A DNA stretch of 64,000 nt from Ascaris suum (taxonomy: Eukaryota > Nematoda > Chromadorea > Rhabditida > Ascarididae), in assembly GCA_013433145.1 (NCBI GenBank), contig CM024180.1, forward strand, positions 1,302,001 through 1,366,000, written 5' to 3'. Within the stretch, counting starts at the first letter, position 1; each line of letters starts with the position of its first letter. A program made the position numbers and the translations under genes. Positions 51,875-63,940 of the stretch are shown in pieces. The notes under the pieces are model-generated. The model was not told the DNA's origin. It saw only the letters and a program-made list of their open reading frames with translations, and did not search any database.

Positions 51875-51934
51875 CATTGATTTGTTTCGATGATTATCAT
51901 TGATTTATTTCAGTGATCATCATTGATTTGTTTA
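51875..51934. repeat. 23-bp tandem repeat, 2.6 copies
   Basis: CATTGATTTGTTTC-type units start at 51875, 51898 and 51921. Confidence 0.85.
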
Positions 51935-52653
51935 ATTCCATTTGAATATTCCAAAAATTTGTTTAATCGTTGCGTTTATTCCACTTCATCACATTCTATG
52001 AATTTTTCATTGATGCAACTTTTCACACAATGAAATATTCGTTTCATCTCAAGAAAAATTCGTTGCGTTGTCGATTTCTTTACGATCAATCCTTATTTTT
52101 ACTGGTTCCGCAATAATTTCCTATTGATTGCTTTAGGAGGAGTAATTATTTTTTTTATGTTATTACTTTTGCAACGAATTTTTCAACGTCATTTTTAATT
52201 ACGCAATGAAAAATATATGGTTGTTTTATTGCCAAAAATTTTCACGCAATAATGAAAACTTTTTCACGTTCAATGAACTTATGCGAATGAGACAAAAAAC
52301 GTATGCGCTTGAATGTGTTACCGATCTATTCTTTATTTATTTAGAACTTCCGGAACCATTGGTTGGCCATCGTGATCTTTCCATCAATTAACTTTAAAAA
52401 AAATAGAAAATTATTCGGTGGACTAAATATTTTGTTACCTTGAATTGAACCTAGTCTGTCAATTGCATCAGTGGACGGAGACTATTGGCATGTCGGTTCA
52501 ATTTTTGATACGTTCATTTCAAATGCTTTCTTGAATGCGTTTTTTCGTGATACTCATCATCTCGATCCATTTATTTCTGTTTTTCCGCCGCTGAACTGTT
52601 CACATTTTTTTTCTTATTTTTCGAAATTTCTCCCGTTGCTAGTAGTGCTACCT

Positions 52654-52878
52654 TTACTTGTTAATACTATTATTGACAATGCCTTTAATAGTTATGGTGG
52701 TGGCTGGCATTAATATCGACGTTGCAGGTACGTTCTCAGGCAAGAGTTCAACTCTTTTCACATGCTTTGAATGTTTTCCCCTCTGTTCTCTAATCGGATG
52801 ACACATATTGCCGAATGCAAACTCATATTTATTCAACGCATTTGTAACTAGTGATGATACTCTACATTTTGCTGCCAT
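52654..52878 (-). CDS. Single-exon ORF, 74 residues, unknown
   Basis: ATG to TAA: MAAKCRVSSLVTNALNKYEF, then AFGNMCHPIREQRGKHS, then KHVKRVELLPENVPATSIL. The start has a favourable purine context (TTATGG) and a Met-Ala-Ala N-terminus. The middle is basic and the C-terminus hydrophobic to neutral. A possible donor (GAAC/GTACCT) in the frame would give an alternative end. The opposite strand is open at 52471-52713 without an ATG. Confidence 0.24.
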   Translation of the reverse strand: MAAKCRVSSLVTNALNKYEFAFGNMCHPIREQRGKHSKHVKRVELLPENVPATSILMPATTITIKGIVNNSINK

Positions 52879-53940
52879 AATTTTATGTGGGATGCTTAAT
52901 GCTATGAGGAAGAGAATGGGAGGGTGAGGTTGGAGGGGTGGGTGATCTTAAAATCAATTGCTCTTGATCAGTTTTCATTAGGGAAGGGGGAGGCGAGGGC
53001 GAAGATGGCAATAGATCAGTTTCCTGCATAGAGGATGTGCAGAACGATTCGCCTCGTCCCATATGGTTGACTAACGGTTTCCCATTTCCAAATTTCCACT
53101 AATAATCCATGCGTACTGTGGTTTTTTTTTAAAAATAAAGATGTTGCATCATATTACTAGGCTGATACCTCGAAAATTGTTTCATTGGGAACAAGTTCTA
53201 TGAAATCATCCTCTTAACTAGTAATTATGGGTTACTGTGGAAGAGCGATAGAGCGGAGCATCGAACTGTCTTTTTCATCAAAATTTATTCTTTGTTAAAG
53301 TATCGTCCAATGCGAGGAGACCTTTTCCAGGTAGCGTAGAAAAGTTCTTTTATTCATCTAGAAATTATAGCAGATAATTGATTTGCCAGATCTTACAATT
53401 ATTTCAAAATTCTACAGCTGAACAAATAACTAACATTTTCTTTTCTCTTGAAATGACTAGGAATTATTCTAGAATTGAGGACACAATTTTTATCTCAAAT
53501 GAGAGCTCCTGGATTTGTGCGTTCATCGATGCCTCGTGAGCAATACTTTAGCTTAATTTCTTTCCATCCGTTGAATTCCAAAGTTTAATGTTCCTCGATG
53601 GTATCATCACTTGCTTGCTGAATAATTTCTTGAACATATACAATTCTCTCCATTCAGACGACTTGCCAAGTTCCTGCTTTGCCATTTGTGCTTTCAAATG
53701 TGGTGTTCTTTGATTTAGCCGTGGAGGTTATCATTGACATCTCGTCTTCGATAGCAATTGAAGAGTATGTGAAATGCTTGTTGCACATCACAGAGCACAG
53801 AAAACATGACAGTCACTAAAAACATACTTAAAATAGCTTCCTTACTACTGCTGGTAATTGAAGCGCGAATAAGGTAAATCTTTCGACATTGTTTTTGGAT
53901 TATTCTTGAATAGGAAAGTGAGCACCAACTTCCCAAGGCA
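52879..53940. other. Intergenic stretch with G-rich run
   Basis: G-rich sequence at 52917-53000 (GGGAGGGTGAGG, GGAGGGGTGGGTG). A minus frame at 53715-53936 (…CRKIYLIRASITSSSKEA…, one hydrophobic span) has protein-like composition and lies directly downstream of the gene at 53941-54254. It could be a further exon or an alternative reading. Confidence 0.3.
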
Positions 53941-54254
53941 TTATGGGCCGATGATGTTTGGTGGAATTTTGTGCTCCTTCGATTCGTTTATGACAAAGTT
54001 TAGAAGCAACAGCAATTGCAATTCCCTTCCGTTAAATGTAGACCCTAGCTTGACAGCAAACGAGTTTCACCCCTAAATGCCCATGGCTTACTGGTGGCTT
54101 GTTGTTCCATACTGTTGACTAGCCCAGCTACGGTCTTAGTGCTATCGGATGCTTTCTGCACCCATAAATTCGATAAAAACAACTTTTTCACGGCAATGAT
54201 GCAAACGTTTCTGATGCGAATCACTTTTCTCTTTAGACGAATATATTTTGAATG
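53941..54254 (-). CDS. Two-exon 3' end of an unknown gene
   Basis: Exon 54092-54254 encodes HSKYIRLKRKVIRIRNVC, then IIAVKKLFLSNLWVQKAS, then DSTKTVAGLVNSMEQQAT and ends at a strong donor (ACCA/GTAAGC). A 47-nt intron (acceptor TCAAGCTAG) leads in phase to exon 53941-54044: RSTFNGRELQLLLLLNF, then VINESKEHKIPPNIIGP, then TAA. The intron length equals that of two other models in the window. The acceptor proposed for the first exon (ACAAATAG) is weak, so the upstream boundary is uncertain and a 5' exon is missing. Basic N-terminal part, helix-prone middle, no membrane span. Family not recognised. Confidence 0.33.
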
Positions 54255-57200
54255 CTATTTGTATATGAAATTAGTTTTTTTTTGTGCATTTTGAATTCCA
54301 ATCCGTTTGTCTATCTGTCGATGTATTCGTCTTTTCTTGTTGAACCATTAAGCATTTTCTATGGGATTTTTCTCCCATTAATTTATGTGGAAAGCAGCAA
54401 CTGCAGATATATATTCTTCGGATTTCATTTCCAAAAGATTACAGTTGGTTAAGCATCAAACTCGGATCAATTCGTGTAATTTTTTTTTTTTTTTTGAGAT
54501 GACTCCTATTTCATGCCTGTTGAATTTTGCGTTCATGAGGCAGAAATTCTTGAAAATTGCTTCATTTTTAAAGAAAATCTAATTGCTTCAACAAGCTTAC
54601 ACCCATGCGGCACCTAATAAACGAACTATGAAATAAATCGTCATGAATTTAGGCGTCTTTCAACTGATGTAATTAATTCCAAACGATTTCCCAGAAAGGA
54701 AGGTAATCGCTCATACTCTTAGGTTTTCAAAAAAAGATTGCAGGTAATTGCATGTAACGATGGCAATCATAGAATCTGCTGAATTAAGATTATAGCATTT
54801 CCGTATGTTTGTATGCATTTTTGGATCTACATTTTCGTATGCATTTATGCAAATGGAAGCCATGAAAGTTTGAATATTTTTTCATTCATAATAAATATCT
54901 TTTGAATTGAGTATATTAGTGGATGATCGAATACGTCGTTTTGTCGGAAAATATCATCGAAAATACAATGATTCATTAGGTTTTCTGAGAATTGCAATGG
55001 TGAATTAATTTTGCCGCATGGATTTTATGTCAAAGAGTTCCAAAATATCATCAATTGCATGCATTTATTTTTTATTTTTATTTGGAATGTACTTCGCTAT
55101 TGTTTTTAAATAGTTTTCAATATTTTAATTTAATTAACTTTTCTATTCTAATTTTAAAAGTATTTCAATACTTAAATATCCGATTCCAGCATAAAGAAAT
55201 GCCATTAGAAAATATATTCGACAAAATTTTCTTATTGTTTCCTTCTTATGCATTTTTTTTTGTTATTTTGGAAGGGAAGTTGAATCGGAAAAACTCACAG
55301 GAAACCTTACTACGACATAAATTTTTATAATTGATCTAATGACATAAGTAATTACATAAAATCGACGAAAAGATTAAATTAATGAAACGATGGATTTATT
55401 GGAACAAATACAGCATTTTTTTTGAAATGATAGAAATATAGTAAGTAATAAATTTCTTCAATGTAACATATAGAAATTTCTCGATTGAAATCAATAAGGA
55501 ACTTATGGAATTCATTTCATTTTTACGAAATAAGCTAATGCTCATTAGTTGTTAGCGATTTTTTTTTCTTCATTTGTACAACTCTTTTTCGATAGGAAAT
55601 TGCATCATTTTCCTTGGCAATATTCACCAGTCAACATTTATTGCCTCATATTTCTAGGCTAAATTCTAGAAATATTTCATACTTTCATATTGGTAATTTT
55701 TCTGCTCGAATGCATTACAATGTTGATGACAAGTCGATCTTAACGACTTCAATAACATCGACCAAGTAATGTTTGTGTCGTTTCCCATTATTTGCTGTCA
55801 CAATTTTTCGTCTTCAATGTGCCTTTTAAGTGCAAACAATATTCCAGAAGGCATATTGCTTCGAAATATGCATTGATATTTCGAGCATTTCTTTTTGCTT
55901 TCGGAGAATTCAGCATTTCTAATGTAATGTTTCTTGTCGAGAATTCTCTACGAATGCCAAATTTTTACAGATCATCTTGCATTCAAATACTTCAACTAAT
56001 TTATATTTATCCGTTTAAATGACACAACTTGATCCAATCTCTATGAGTAAATGGAACGATCGCATTATTGAGAGTGTTGCATTGATGTTCTCTAGAATAT
56101 CTGTCTATATGTTTTAAAAAACTTTTTGCTATGGGAAAGTTTTGAGTATTTAATTCATTTCCTATTTCATTTTACTTCTTCACCTAAATAGGTTTCGTTT
56201 GAAAAAGAATTTCATGAAAGAAATTTTTTTAATGCTTTATATAGCTTATTCATTTATTATTTCTTTACTAGAATTTTTTTTTTGCTGTTATCCGTATGCC
56301 CAATATGAACTCTCGTTTGGTTGCTTGCTTTTTCATTGATAAATGATAAATGAGCAACGTATCAATGCCCGTTTCATTAAGTTCTTTTTCATTTTCGAAA
56401 CCAATAAACGTAGATGAAAATTTTCAATGGTTTTGTTTATCTCTAGAAATATTATTTTTTTTTAATACTATATATCAAAAAATATTAATATAGCGACCAT
56501 GAAAACAGTCGATGAGGATATAAACACTCTATAGTGGTTAATAACTCACTTGGGATTTCAGCAACGATTAAATTAAACCGGATGAAAAAAAAAAAACTTA
56601 ACCAAGTGAGATTGCACAATAAGCGTTTTTGCATCCTCCCATCATCTCTCTCAATAAGCAATTTCATTTGTCGTCATGAAACAATAGCGATGCTAAATAA
56701 TGCCATCATATATTAATTAATCCGATCAACTTCTATCAAGCCTGTATAAAATTTCTTGGTTTTATTGGATTTTATATACGGTCATATGGATTTGATTTGA
56801 TCCATCAAAATTTATAACTTTTTCTTCTGTGGTTGCAATGATGAGACAGACCATAAATGGATAGAGAGACACACGCAAATATGCATAGACAGAGTTATCA
56901 TAATGCGCTTTGCAAATGAAACTTGCAAAACGTATAAAGACACGCTATGAAAGTTTCCGTTTGAGATCTTATTTTATGAGGAGATGCAGAAATATCCCAG
57001 AAGATTAACGGAAACTGCTTAAATTATTCGCCCATATAATTATCTTTCCCGCAACGGTTGTCGTACTATATAAAATAACGCTTAAATATGAATTTTAAGC
57101 ATTTTTTTCTCTTTTGCTCATAAAAAAGTTTCGTTGAATTTAGGGTTCGGTTAATTTGTTTTTTTTTTCAGCAGTTAACATCACATTCAGATTCTTCATA

Positions 57201-57884
57201 TCCGAGAAAGCGCTTTTTCTCTCCTTTTTTTTTTGCTTACGAAAGTCAAAATCGCGCACTAACCTTCATTGGCTACATTGGCGCCTCCTTTTCTTTTCAA
57301 TTGGAATACCCGGTAACGAGGAAAATTGGTTTCTCGATTTCTGAATGAATTACTACCTAAGTGAGAGGCAATGAAATGGTATTTGCAGGCTTTTAATAAA
57401 ATGTTGAGAGTTTATTTTTATCTCTCTCATTCTTTCAACCATCTCTCAAAACATAAAGTAAAGTTTGAAGTTTTCGCGAGTGGAATTTTGTAGTATGGAT
57501 AATCGGATAAGGAGACACGGGTCTTTAGATACATATAGATTCAAGTGTGTGTTTCCTCTTATATATAAATGCTCTTAAATACAGAGCGGCGCAGAAGTAG
57601 CAGCGTTATTTATTGAAACATAATTTTGTGAAAATATCCGTTAAAGAAAATATGGACCGCGCGCATCCGCTAAGAGATGCATTCTCAACAGTGCTTCTTT
57701 CTTCAAAATCCATGATGGTCCCATTCATTCTGGAATATGGCGGTGGCAACGAAAAGTGCTTAAGTCCATGCTTGGCAACGTCGGCAGAGCGGTCTCAAAT
57801 ATTTGTAGTAAAGTTCTACCATCGAAATGCGCTCTTGCAATGATTACCTCGTAAAAATCCAACCACTATTTAAAAACAAACCAG
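54255..57884. other. Gene-poor A+T-rich stretch
   Basis: No supported gene up to about 57.6 kb. At 57613-57843 a plus frame (ATG at 57652: MDRAHPLRDAFSTVLLSS, …EYGGGNEKCLSPCLATS…) and another frame on the same strand are both open, so this G+C-richer patch may hold a 5' exon of the gene that follows. I could not fix its frame. Confidence 0.33.
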
Positions 57885-58117
57885 GCTACCAATTCAAAAA
57901 AAAATTGCACCAAGACCGAAAAGATACCGAAAACATCGATTGCCGAAGAATGCGCTGCTTCTTCTGATCCAACCTGTAGAATGGTAGGTACTACTATTCA
58001 TTAATGGTTTGCATCTATTCACCGGCATAGGATTTGATACGATCCATGAACACAACAATTCGTTTATATTGTGGATGTTATCGAAGAGCGCAAGCAATAT
58101 ATCAACAGGTTGAATAG
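57885..58117 (+). CDS. Two exons with GAS1/GDNF-receptor-like Cys spacing
   Basis: Exon 57885-57983 (acceptor AAACCAG, donor AATG/GTAGGT) reads ATNSKKNCTKTEKIPKTS, then IAEECAASSDPTCRM. A 47-nt intron (acceptor CGGCATAG) leads in phase 0 to exon 58031-58117: DLIRSMNTTIRLYCGCYRR, then AQAIYQQVE, then TAG. The pattern …EC-x3-SDP-x-CR…YCGCY…A is like one repeat of the GAS1/GDNF-family-receptor domain, where conserved Cys flank a D-P and an A. Such proteins are extracellular and GPI-linked, but only part of one repeat is visible and no signal peptide exon was found. A 98-codon minus ATG frame (57894-58190) overlaps and is the rival call. Confidence 0.28.
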
Positions 58118-59492
58118 ATTTATGCGTGAGACGACGGACGTGATATATTGACTTTGAATCGACTACTGCAAGAATAGAGATTATTTCCATTTTTTTATAT
58201 GAAAGTCGAAATGAATCTCATTTGAATGTTTTTTTTTCTTTGAGATGAAACGTTAGTGAAATGAAATTGATAGCATAAATACCAATGATAGCATTTCTTT
58301 TGAATTTTTATTTCCGATAGGAAAAAAAAAAGTTAGGACGAAAAAAATATGAAAATTTTTCAAAATGATACATGTATTGAATGGCATTATATATCATATT
58401 TTTCTTATTAAGCATTCAATATTAAACAATCGAATTTATTTTATCAATAGAATTGAAGATTCAGTTAGGTGTTTATATTTTATCCAAGAATTTATTATCA
58501 TTTGATTTAAATGTTCCTTGAAAAAAAATATGACGGCGGTAATGCTGATGTTAAGAAATGCGAATTTCTGAGAAAAATTTAATAATCAATGATCGAAATA
58601 TTTATTTATTCATTTATAAGAATATTTATATTTGCTTTGTGTAAATCAGAAAAAAAAATTACAAAATAGACAGCGCTAACAATTCATTAAATATTAATGT
58701 ATTTCTTAGTAATGAAATTCGATTCGATTCACCTGTTTTGCGACTTTCTAAGAATTTTTCTAACCTTCAAACACACATTCTTCACATGAAATTTCAAATT
58801 ACGCTACACTTATTTGCACATTAAATGAGCTTATGCTGATTATTGTTTCCATCAAAAGTTTTTCGCCGTTTATGCGCAAATGAAAGCTCAGCGATAGGAG
58901 ATGATGGTGATTCCTCGTTGCTTTGTAGTGGTTTTTTTCTATTTCAAAAGCGCTTTAAGCGTTATTCTTTCTCTTACTTCTTCTACAGTTTTATACCTTC
59001 ACACTTATTCAGTAAATATTTTTGGATCAAAAGATTTTTGACGATTTTTTAACGCCCATTAAAAAAAATCTTTCTGTTTATATGATAAATTATTAAAAAT
59101 ATTTAAAACTTTCTTTTTTTGAGCGCAAATCGTAAATTAGCGCAAAGACAAATTTAAGAGACCTATTGTCTGCTCGTGTATGTTTGAAACATTTTTGTCT
59201 GCATCTGTCTGTCTGATATTTTTACTTTAGATTTGAAAATGCTTTCACGGTTAAACTTGATGACTATGGTCTTCAATCACCCTCCCCTCATCTATTTCCA
59301 CTTGGGCCGAAATGTGCCCATTTTTTGAAATATCTTTAGCAGTTTGAACGAACTGTATTCCAAGTTTCATGCCACAACCGAACAGGTACAGGCCCGGGCA
59401 TATTTACCAATAAGTAATGTCTAGGCTATCGAATACTTGTAAATTCAACACTAACCAGAAATTCCTCATTTCTCCCTGACTTTCATAGTTTT
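58118..59492. other. Gene-free A+T-rich stretch
   Basis: Only short frames and homopolymer runs; no splice-consistent model. Confidence 0.5.
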
Positions 59493-59897
59493 TTAACACT
59501 TGGACCAAATATTAAATTCATTTAGAAGCGCAAGTGATGCAATTATTTCTGGCGTGCTTTCATGTTGTTTTTCGCAGTAAAGAAGCATACGGGCAGATAT
59601 GTTGTCAGTTCGTCCGCACTCCTCTTCCATCTGTTGATGACAGGTGAGCATGGGCGAGATATTTCTATATAATTTCATTGGCAGTCGTTTCTTTCATGTT
59701 ACCCTTTAATTTCTACACGTTTCGTGCGGTGCTCGTCGCAATTTAAAGATATTTAGTCGTTCACTACTATCGGTTGTCGGGGGCACGGCAACTCTTCCTG
59801 ATCCTTCCTCCAAGCCATCCCTTCCTCTCCTCTTTGCTCCACCTCTCTCCCTTCCCCCATTGTTCGCCTTGCCATACCACTCCAGGTACTTAAAATT
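59493..59897 (-). CDS. Two-exon 3' end of an unknown soluble protein
   Basis: Exon 59719-59897 (acceptor GTGTGACAG, donor GAAAC/GTGTAG) encodes NFKYLEWYGKANNGGRERG, then GAKRRGRDGLEEGSGRVA, then VPPTTDSSERLNIFKLRR. A 54-nt intron (acceptor ATTATATAG) leads in phase to exon 59493-59664: NISPMLTCHQQMEEECGR, then TDNISARMLLYCEKQHES, then TPEIIASLALLNEFNIW, ending SKC and TAA. The first part is Gly/Arg-rich and probably disordered; the second is helix-prone with regular Glu/Leu spacing. The polypyrimidine bias of the plus strand at 59805-59860 explains part of the G/R content. An in-frame ATG within the second exon (59678 on unspliced DNA) is an alternative start. Family not recognised. Confidence 0.36.
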
Positions 59898-60750
59898 CTG
59901 TCACACTCACCTCTTTCTCATTTCCGTAACCTAGAGCTCAAGGGTTCATCTCTACTCTCGCGACATTTGAATCAACGAAATTTGGGCAGATCTGTCTCAT
60001 TCCACAAGCCTGCCAACATTAACCACAATTGAATTATCATCTGATGTTAGAAAATGATTTTCCGCGAAGCATCGATTTTATCTTATTGGTCAATGGTGTG
60101 ATCTAATTAAGGCTCCTACACATAGCGTCAAAGAATGCTAAGAAGCACAGCACTTTTGTGACACATCATGACTTCGATAGTTGAGGTTTGATTGAAGATA
60201 GCCATGCTGATTGTTGTGGGGTCTTTCACTTTTGCATTAATTATACTCAACAATTTTCTGGTGCCACTGAAAATATCTTCTTACTCTTGAGGTCACCTTG
60301 AATTTTTGTGTCTCTCCTCACCCCGTTCCCCTCCCAGTATATTGCAACTCGAATAATTTCGTTACCAACATGACGATTTCTCTGTAGTGGAGCTATTTTT
60401 AGGATAAAGTGTTCCTTTCTCAGCAACGCATTCTCCTGCATCCTTTTTCTTTACATCTTAACGATCTGTATATGTTATTTCCGACTTGCAGTACTACCGT
60501 TTTACAATTCCACTTACCTACAGAATAGCAGAATAGTTAAGACGCGATTTACTTTCATCTTGACTATATTCTTTCAATGTTTGTTCCCATTAATAAATGA
60601 CTTTATTTGTTCTGTGTAAAACATTGCTGTTGATGTGTTACGCATCGTTCGTTGGACGTATCGTTTTTCAACGATTCACTGATTTGCTATAGTTTCTTGA
60701 TGTCAACAACTATAGTACTTTATCATTGGTTCTTCAATTTTTAGTACTTT
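59898..60750. other. G+C-richer intergenic stretch
   Basis: A minus ATG frame at 60247-60441 (MQENALLRKEHFILKIAP…, 64 residues) has protein-like composition and contains a possible 55-nt intron (GGG/GTGAGG to TTTTCAG). It could be a separate small gene or a 5' exon of the gene at 59493-59897, but no phase link was established. Confidence 0.3.
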
Positions 60751-61095
60751 TCAGTATTTATTGAAGTAATAGTGACAAGGAACTAGTAAACGGATGAGTC
60801 GGGATAAGAACGAATAACGTTGAAATATTTTTGCAAAAATTACGAAACCGATATTTATCAACTCATCGATTAACTCGTATTCACCATAAAAATTTGTTTG
60901 AGTAATGTAATGGGCTGGGAAGAAGGATACGAGAACATATCTCTGAAAATATGAGAGACGTGGATAGAGCCTTTCTACTCCCCCCCCCCCCCCCCCCCCT
61001 CTCAAATTTCCTTCCGATGCGCTTGCTGGCATTCGCGGGTACTCAGCATTTGATTTTGCGCTAGTCAGAAAAAAAATCATTTCGATGTTCAGCAT
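60751..61095 (-). CDS. 114-residue ORF spanning a G20 tract (weak)
   Basis: ATG to TGA. After MLNIEMIFFLTSAKSNAEY and a Ser/Ala stretch, the run of 20 G at 60980-60999 encodes seven Gly, then VERLYPRLSYFQRYVLVSF and a hydrophobic, aromatic C-terminus. Frame continuity depends on the exact homopolymer length: one base more or fewer would shift the frame and end it early. Longer than most chance frames but with no other support. Confidence 0.17.
   Translation of the reverse strand: MLNIEMIFFLTSAKSNAEYPRMPASASEGNLRGGGGGGGVERLYPRLSYFQRYVLVSFFPAHYITQTNFYGEYELIDELINIGFVIFAKIFQRYSFLSRLIRLLVPCHYYFNKY
60980..60999. repeat. C20 homopolymer
   Basis: Twenty C on the plus strand, the longest G/C run here, followed by a CTCT-rich stretch. 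Confidence 0.93.
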
Positions 61096-61321
61096 ACGTT
61101 CAATATGTGCCTCTTGGCGAGTATGTGATCCACAGGGCGATCGTGTATCCGCATTAACAGCAAAATTACTGTTTTCTGTGGTAATTGGTTTCTTAATTTT
61201 ACAAGCATTCGCATATAATTCACCTGAGCGTTTAATTCTCTTATCCGCCGAACTACATAAGAATTATAGGTTCTTTATGGTGCCTGAGTGGCGCTGCGCA
61301 AGACGGGGAGCGAGGGAATGA
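61085..61321 (+). CDS. Single-span membrane ORF, 78 residues
   Basis: ATG to TGA: MFSIRSICASWRVCDPQGD, then RVSALTAK, then a hydrophobic span LLFSVVIGFLILQAFAY, then NSPERLILLSAELHKNYRF and a basic tail (RCARRGARE). The layout suggests a signal anchor with a short N-terminal cytoplasmic part. G+C is above the local average. A possible downstream exon at about 61715-61820 (acceptor TTTTCATTTCAG, then ILSTTNMKFLIEPLYVI…, TGA) needs a phase-1 donor that I did not find. Confidence 0.28.
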   Translation: MFSIRSICASWRVCDPQGDRVSALTAKLLFSVVIGFLILQAFAYNSPERLILLSAELHKNYRFFMVPEWRCARRGARE

Positions 61322-61974
61322 AAGGGGAGGTGGGAAGAGAAAGGAGGAGATCTAATGACGCTACGTTTTTATGCGAAGCATTCTGATATATTTCATCAGA
61401 GTTTTTTGAAAATTTTCGAAATTTCAGAACAAGAAACTATTTGAAATGAGAGTCTTCGATTTAGGGGGGTTTTTTTTTTGCTTTAATCATTTCAATAATC
61501 GAAGCTGAATGTGAAAATGCCTATCGTTGACAATTTTAAAACAATTATAGCTTCAATACAGCGTACATATGATTTTCATTTTTCTATTTATACTGCTGAC
61601 CGCTTTTATAATCATTCCGCGAGATCATTCCGAATATATTCAAAAAGGCGCGGGGCACATCGAATAATGGGGAAAACGAACGATTTGTGCTGGCGTTCTT
61701 CTTTTCATTTCAGGCATCTTGTCAACAACGAATATGAAATTTTTGATCGAACCACTGTATGTTATTTTACGAGCACTTTTTGCTATGTCTAGCCAAAAGA
61801 AAACTGCTCATAACAGTTGAAAAATATGGCGCTAAAAGCTTTTTGCCAATATTCATCATATCGTTGTGATGTGCATGAAATGTCTTAGTGGGAACTGGAG
61901 ATAGTTGCTCATTGAATTACCCACATTCGTGAGGCCATACCACAAGCAAATGTTCGGAGTCTAGTTTTGTTCTT

Positions 61975-62081
<107 letters not shown>

Positions 62082-62206
62082 TCAAGTTTTCTTGAAATAT
62101 CCGGGGTGGTATCGGGCTCTGTCATGATTTATTGATTATTCCATGATCATCTTACCTATAATTTCCGCATCCTGCAAGACAACCTTGATGCACTTCGCAG
62201 CTGATT

Positions 62207-62293
62207 GAAACTGTACCAGTTAAATGTTTCCGATGAAAGTACCACATGATTAATATGGTAATTTCATCGGAAACATTTAACTAGTACAATTTC
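62207..62293. repeat. Long imperfect hairpin
   Basis: A 21-bp perfect stem (62218-62238 with 62262-62282) extends outward (AAACTGTACC against AGTACAATTT, two mismatches) and inward (TACCA/TGGTA), with a loop of about 10 nt. CATTTAACTAGTACA is repeated again at about 62295-62309. Confidence 0.92.
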
Positions 62294-62688
62294 ACATTTA
62301 ACTAGTACATATGATCTCTTTAAATTTGCGCCGATTTTTTTTTCATTTCTAGTGCGAATGTTTCCTTAAGATAGGAGATCGGTTTTCTCATTCATAAATG
62401 ATGTCCCTGATCTTAAAATACTAATTTAGTCGATTCTTGGCCGAAGATTTTATGGTTTATTATCGCTTAAAACTCAACAAAAAAAATTATAAATTATTAT
62501 TCTGCATTCGTTATAGCATAGATATGACGAACATTAGGCAAATCCGTTCATTACTCACTACCGAAACATTTTACAACGCTAGCATTTTAGAGTCTGATTA
62601 TTTGCCTTTTTCTGTTCGATAGCGCTCGAAAGCCCGAAATTTGCATTGCTTTTTGAAGTTAATCATAATCGAAACAGCTAATTTACAG

Positions 62689-62808
62689 TGCCAATTTTGC
62701 AATCATCCACATGGAATCAGTGGATCAGTGGAACATCAACGGCTCAAATCCCTTTCAATTTTTCCACTAGAAATTGTGCGCGATTTTTCCGATATTTGGT
62801 TCGTTTGA
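62689..62808 (+). CDS. Possible last exon with CxxC motif
   Basis: Follows acceptor GCTAATTTACAG and runs 39 codons in phase 0 to TGA: CQFCNHPHGISGSVEHQR, then LKSLSIFPLEIVRDFSDIW. The CQFCNH start suggests a metal-binding end of a finger begun in a previous exon, but no such exon was identified. A different frame of the same strand (62688-62912) is open for 74 codons without an ATG. Confidence 0.22.
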   Translation, partial: CQFCNHPHGISGSVEHQRLKSLSIFPLEIVRDFSDIWFV

Positions 62809-62912
62809 AATCCTCAATTTTTGCACTTCACTGCAGTCGATCGCCACCTACTCTTAGCTCATCAAAATGCATTAGATCAATTCTGCACAGCTTTCAATTA
62901 AGTGCATCGTGA

Positions 62913-63847
62913 ATAAGTAATCTACTTTTTCGTCGATATCATTAATACGTTCCACTCAACATTTCAAATACGATCGAGTAGTTCCGATCTTCGAATCATT
63001 TCTTCAATTCGATATTGAGCCATAAGATATTTCATGTCTAATTTCCTCAAAATTCAACTGCCTTTTGCTATGTTTCTCTACGTTATTGTTTCTAATGTTA
63101 GTTTCTTTGTATTCTTATTGACAGCGTACTTTTCGTTTTTTTTTTCATTTCGTGAAGTTACAATAGAAAATAAATGCAGCGAGTAAAATTGTACTCAGAT
63201 GTTGTTTAATGAATGCTCTTCGATCGTGTTTCTCTTTCAAGTGACCCACGATAGCTGTAATGAATATGGAGTAATAATATGTGACTTCCTGAAGTCACCA
63301 GTAGTGTTGTATTATTTCGTTAGTTAATTTATCATAGTTTCAAGGATTACCATACAATCATCCTTCGTAATATCAAATCCTTCTGGTAACGAAATATGCC
63401 TATATCACTCTGTGAATCGTTTCAACCTCATATTAGCGTTTCATATAAGCATTGCATCTTCTAATTCTCTCATATTCCAATGTTTTCAATATTTTATGAC
63501 TTAAAAATAAATATAGCGTGTTTGTTAATCCATAATGCATCAAAGTAATGAAAATCCCCATCACTGTTATATTGTGGTTTCTCTCATAAACTCATCATCT
63601 TTTCCACTCTTAAGTTCGTTTTTTTTTCGTCCATGACCGTTTAAACTGCATCCTTTTATATCCTATAAATATATTTTCGGATGTGAATCTGCGACCATTC
63701 AAGCGGACATGTATCCCTTATACGATAGAAGAGAGGTGAGATTGCTCGTATTTTAGTTCTTTTCACACTAGGCACTAAGGTATTCATTGACACCAAATTT
63801 CCTCAAGTATTTCTGAAGTTCTGAGGAATTAGACTGACGTTCAACTG

Positions 63848-63940
<93 letters not shown>

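Larger units (their letters stand above)
49361..52653. other. Gene-poor stretch with duplications
   Basis: No supported gene. Contains a 70-bp repeated block (50621-50690 and 50752-50821) and a 23-bp tandem repeat (51875-51934). A minus frame at 51399-51641 and plus frames at 51107-51298 and 52471-52713 are within chance. Confidence 0.4.

Noticed and set aside
57894..58190. 98-codon ATG frame on the minus strand (MEIISILAVVDSKSIYHV...)
   Set aside because: Real alternative, but it overlaps a plus-strand model with two consensus splice sites and a sensible cysteine pattern. Kept as a rival only.
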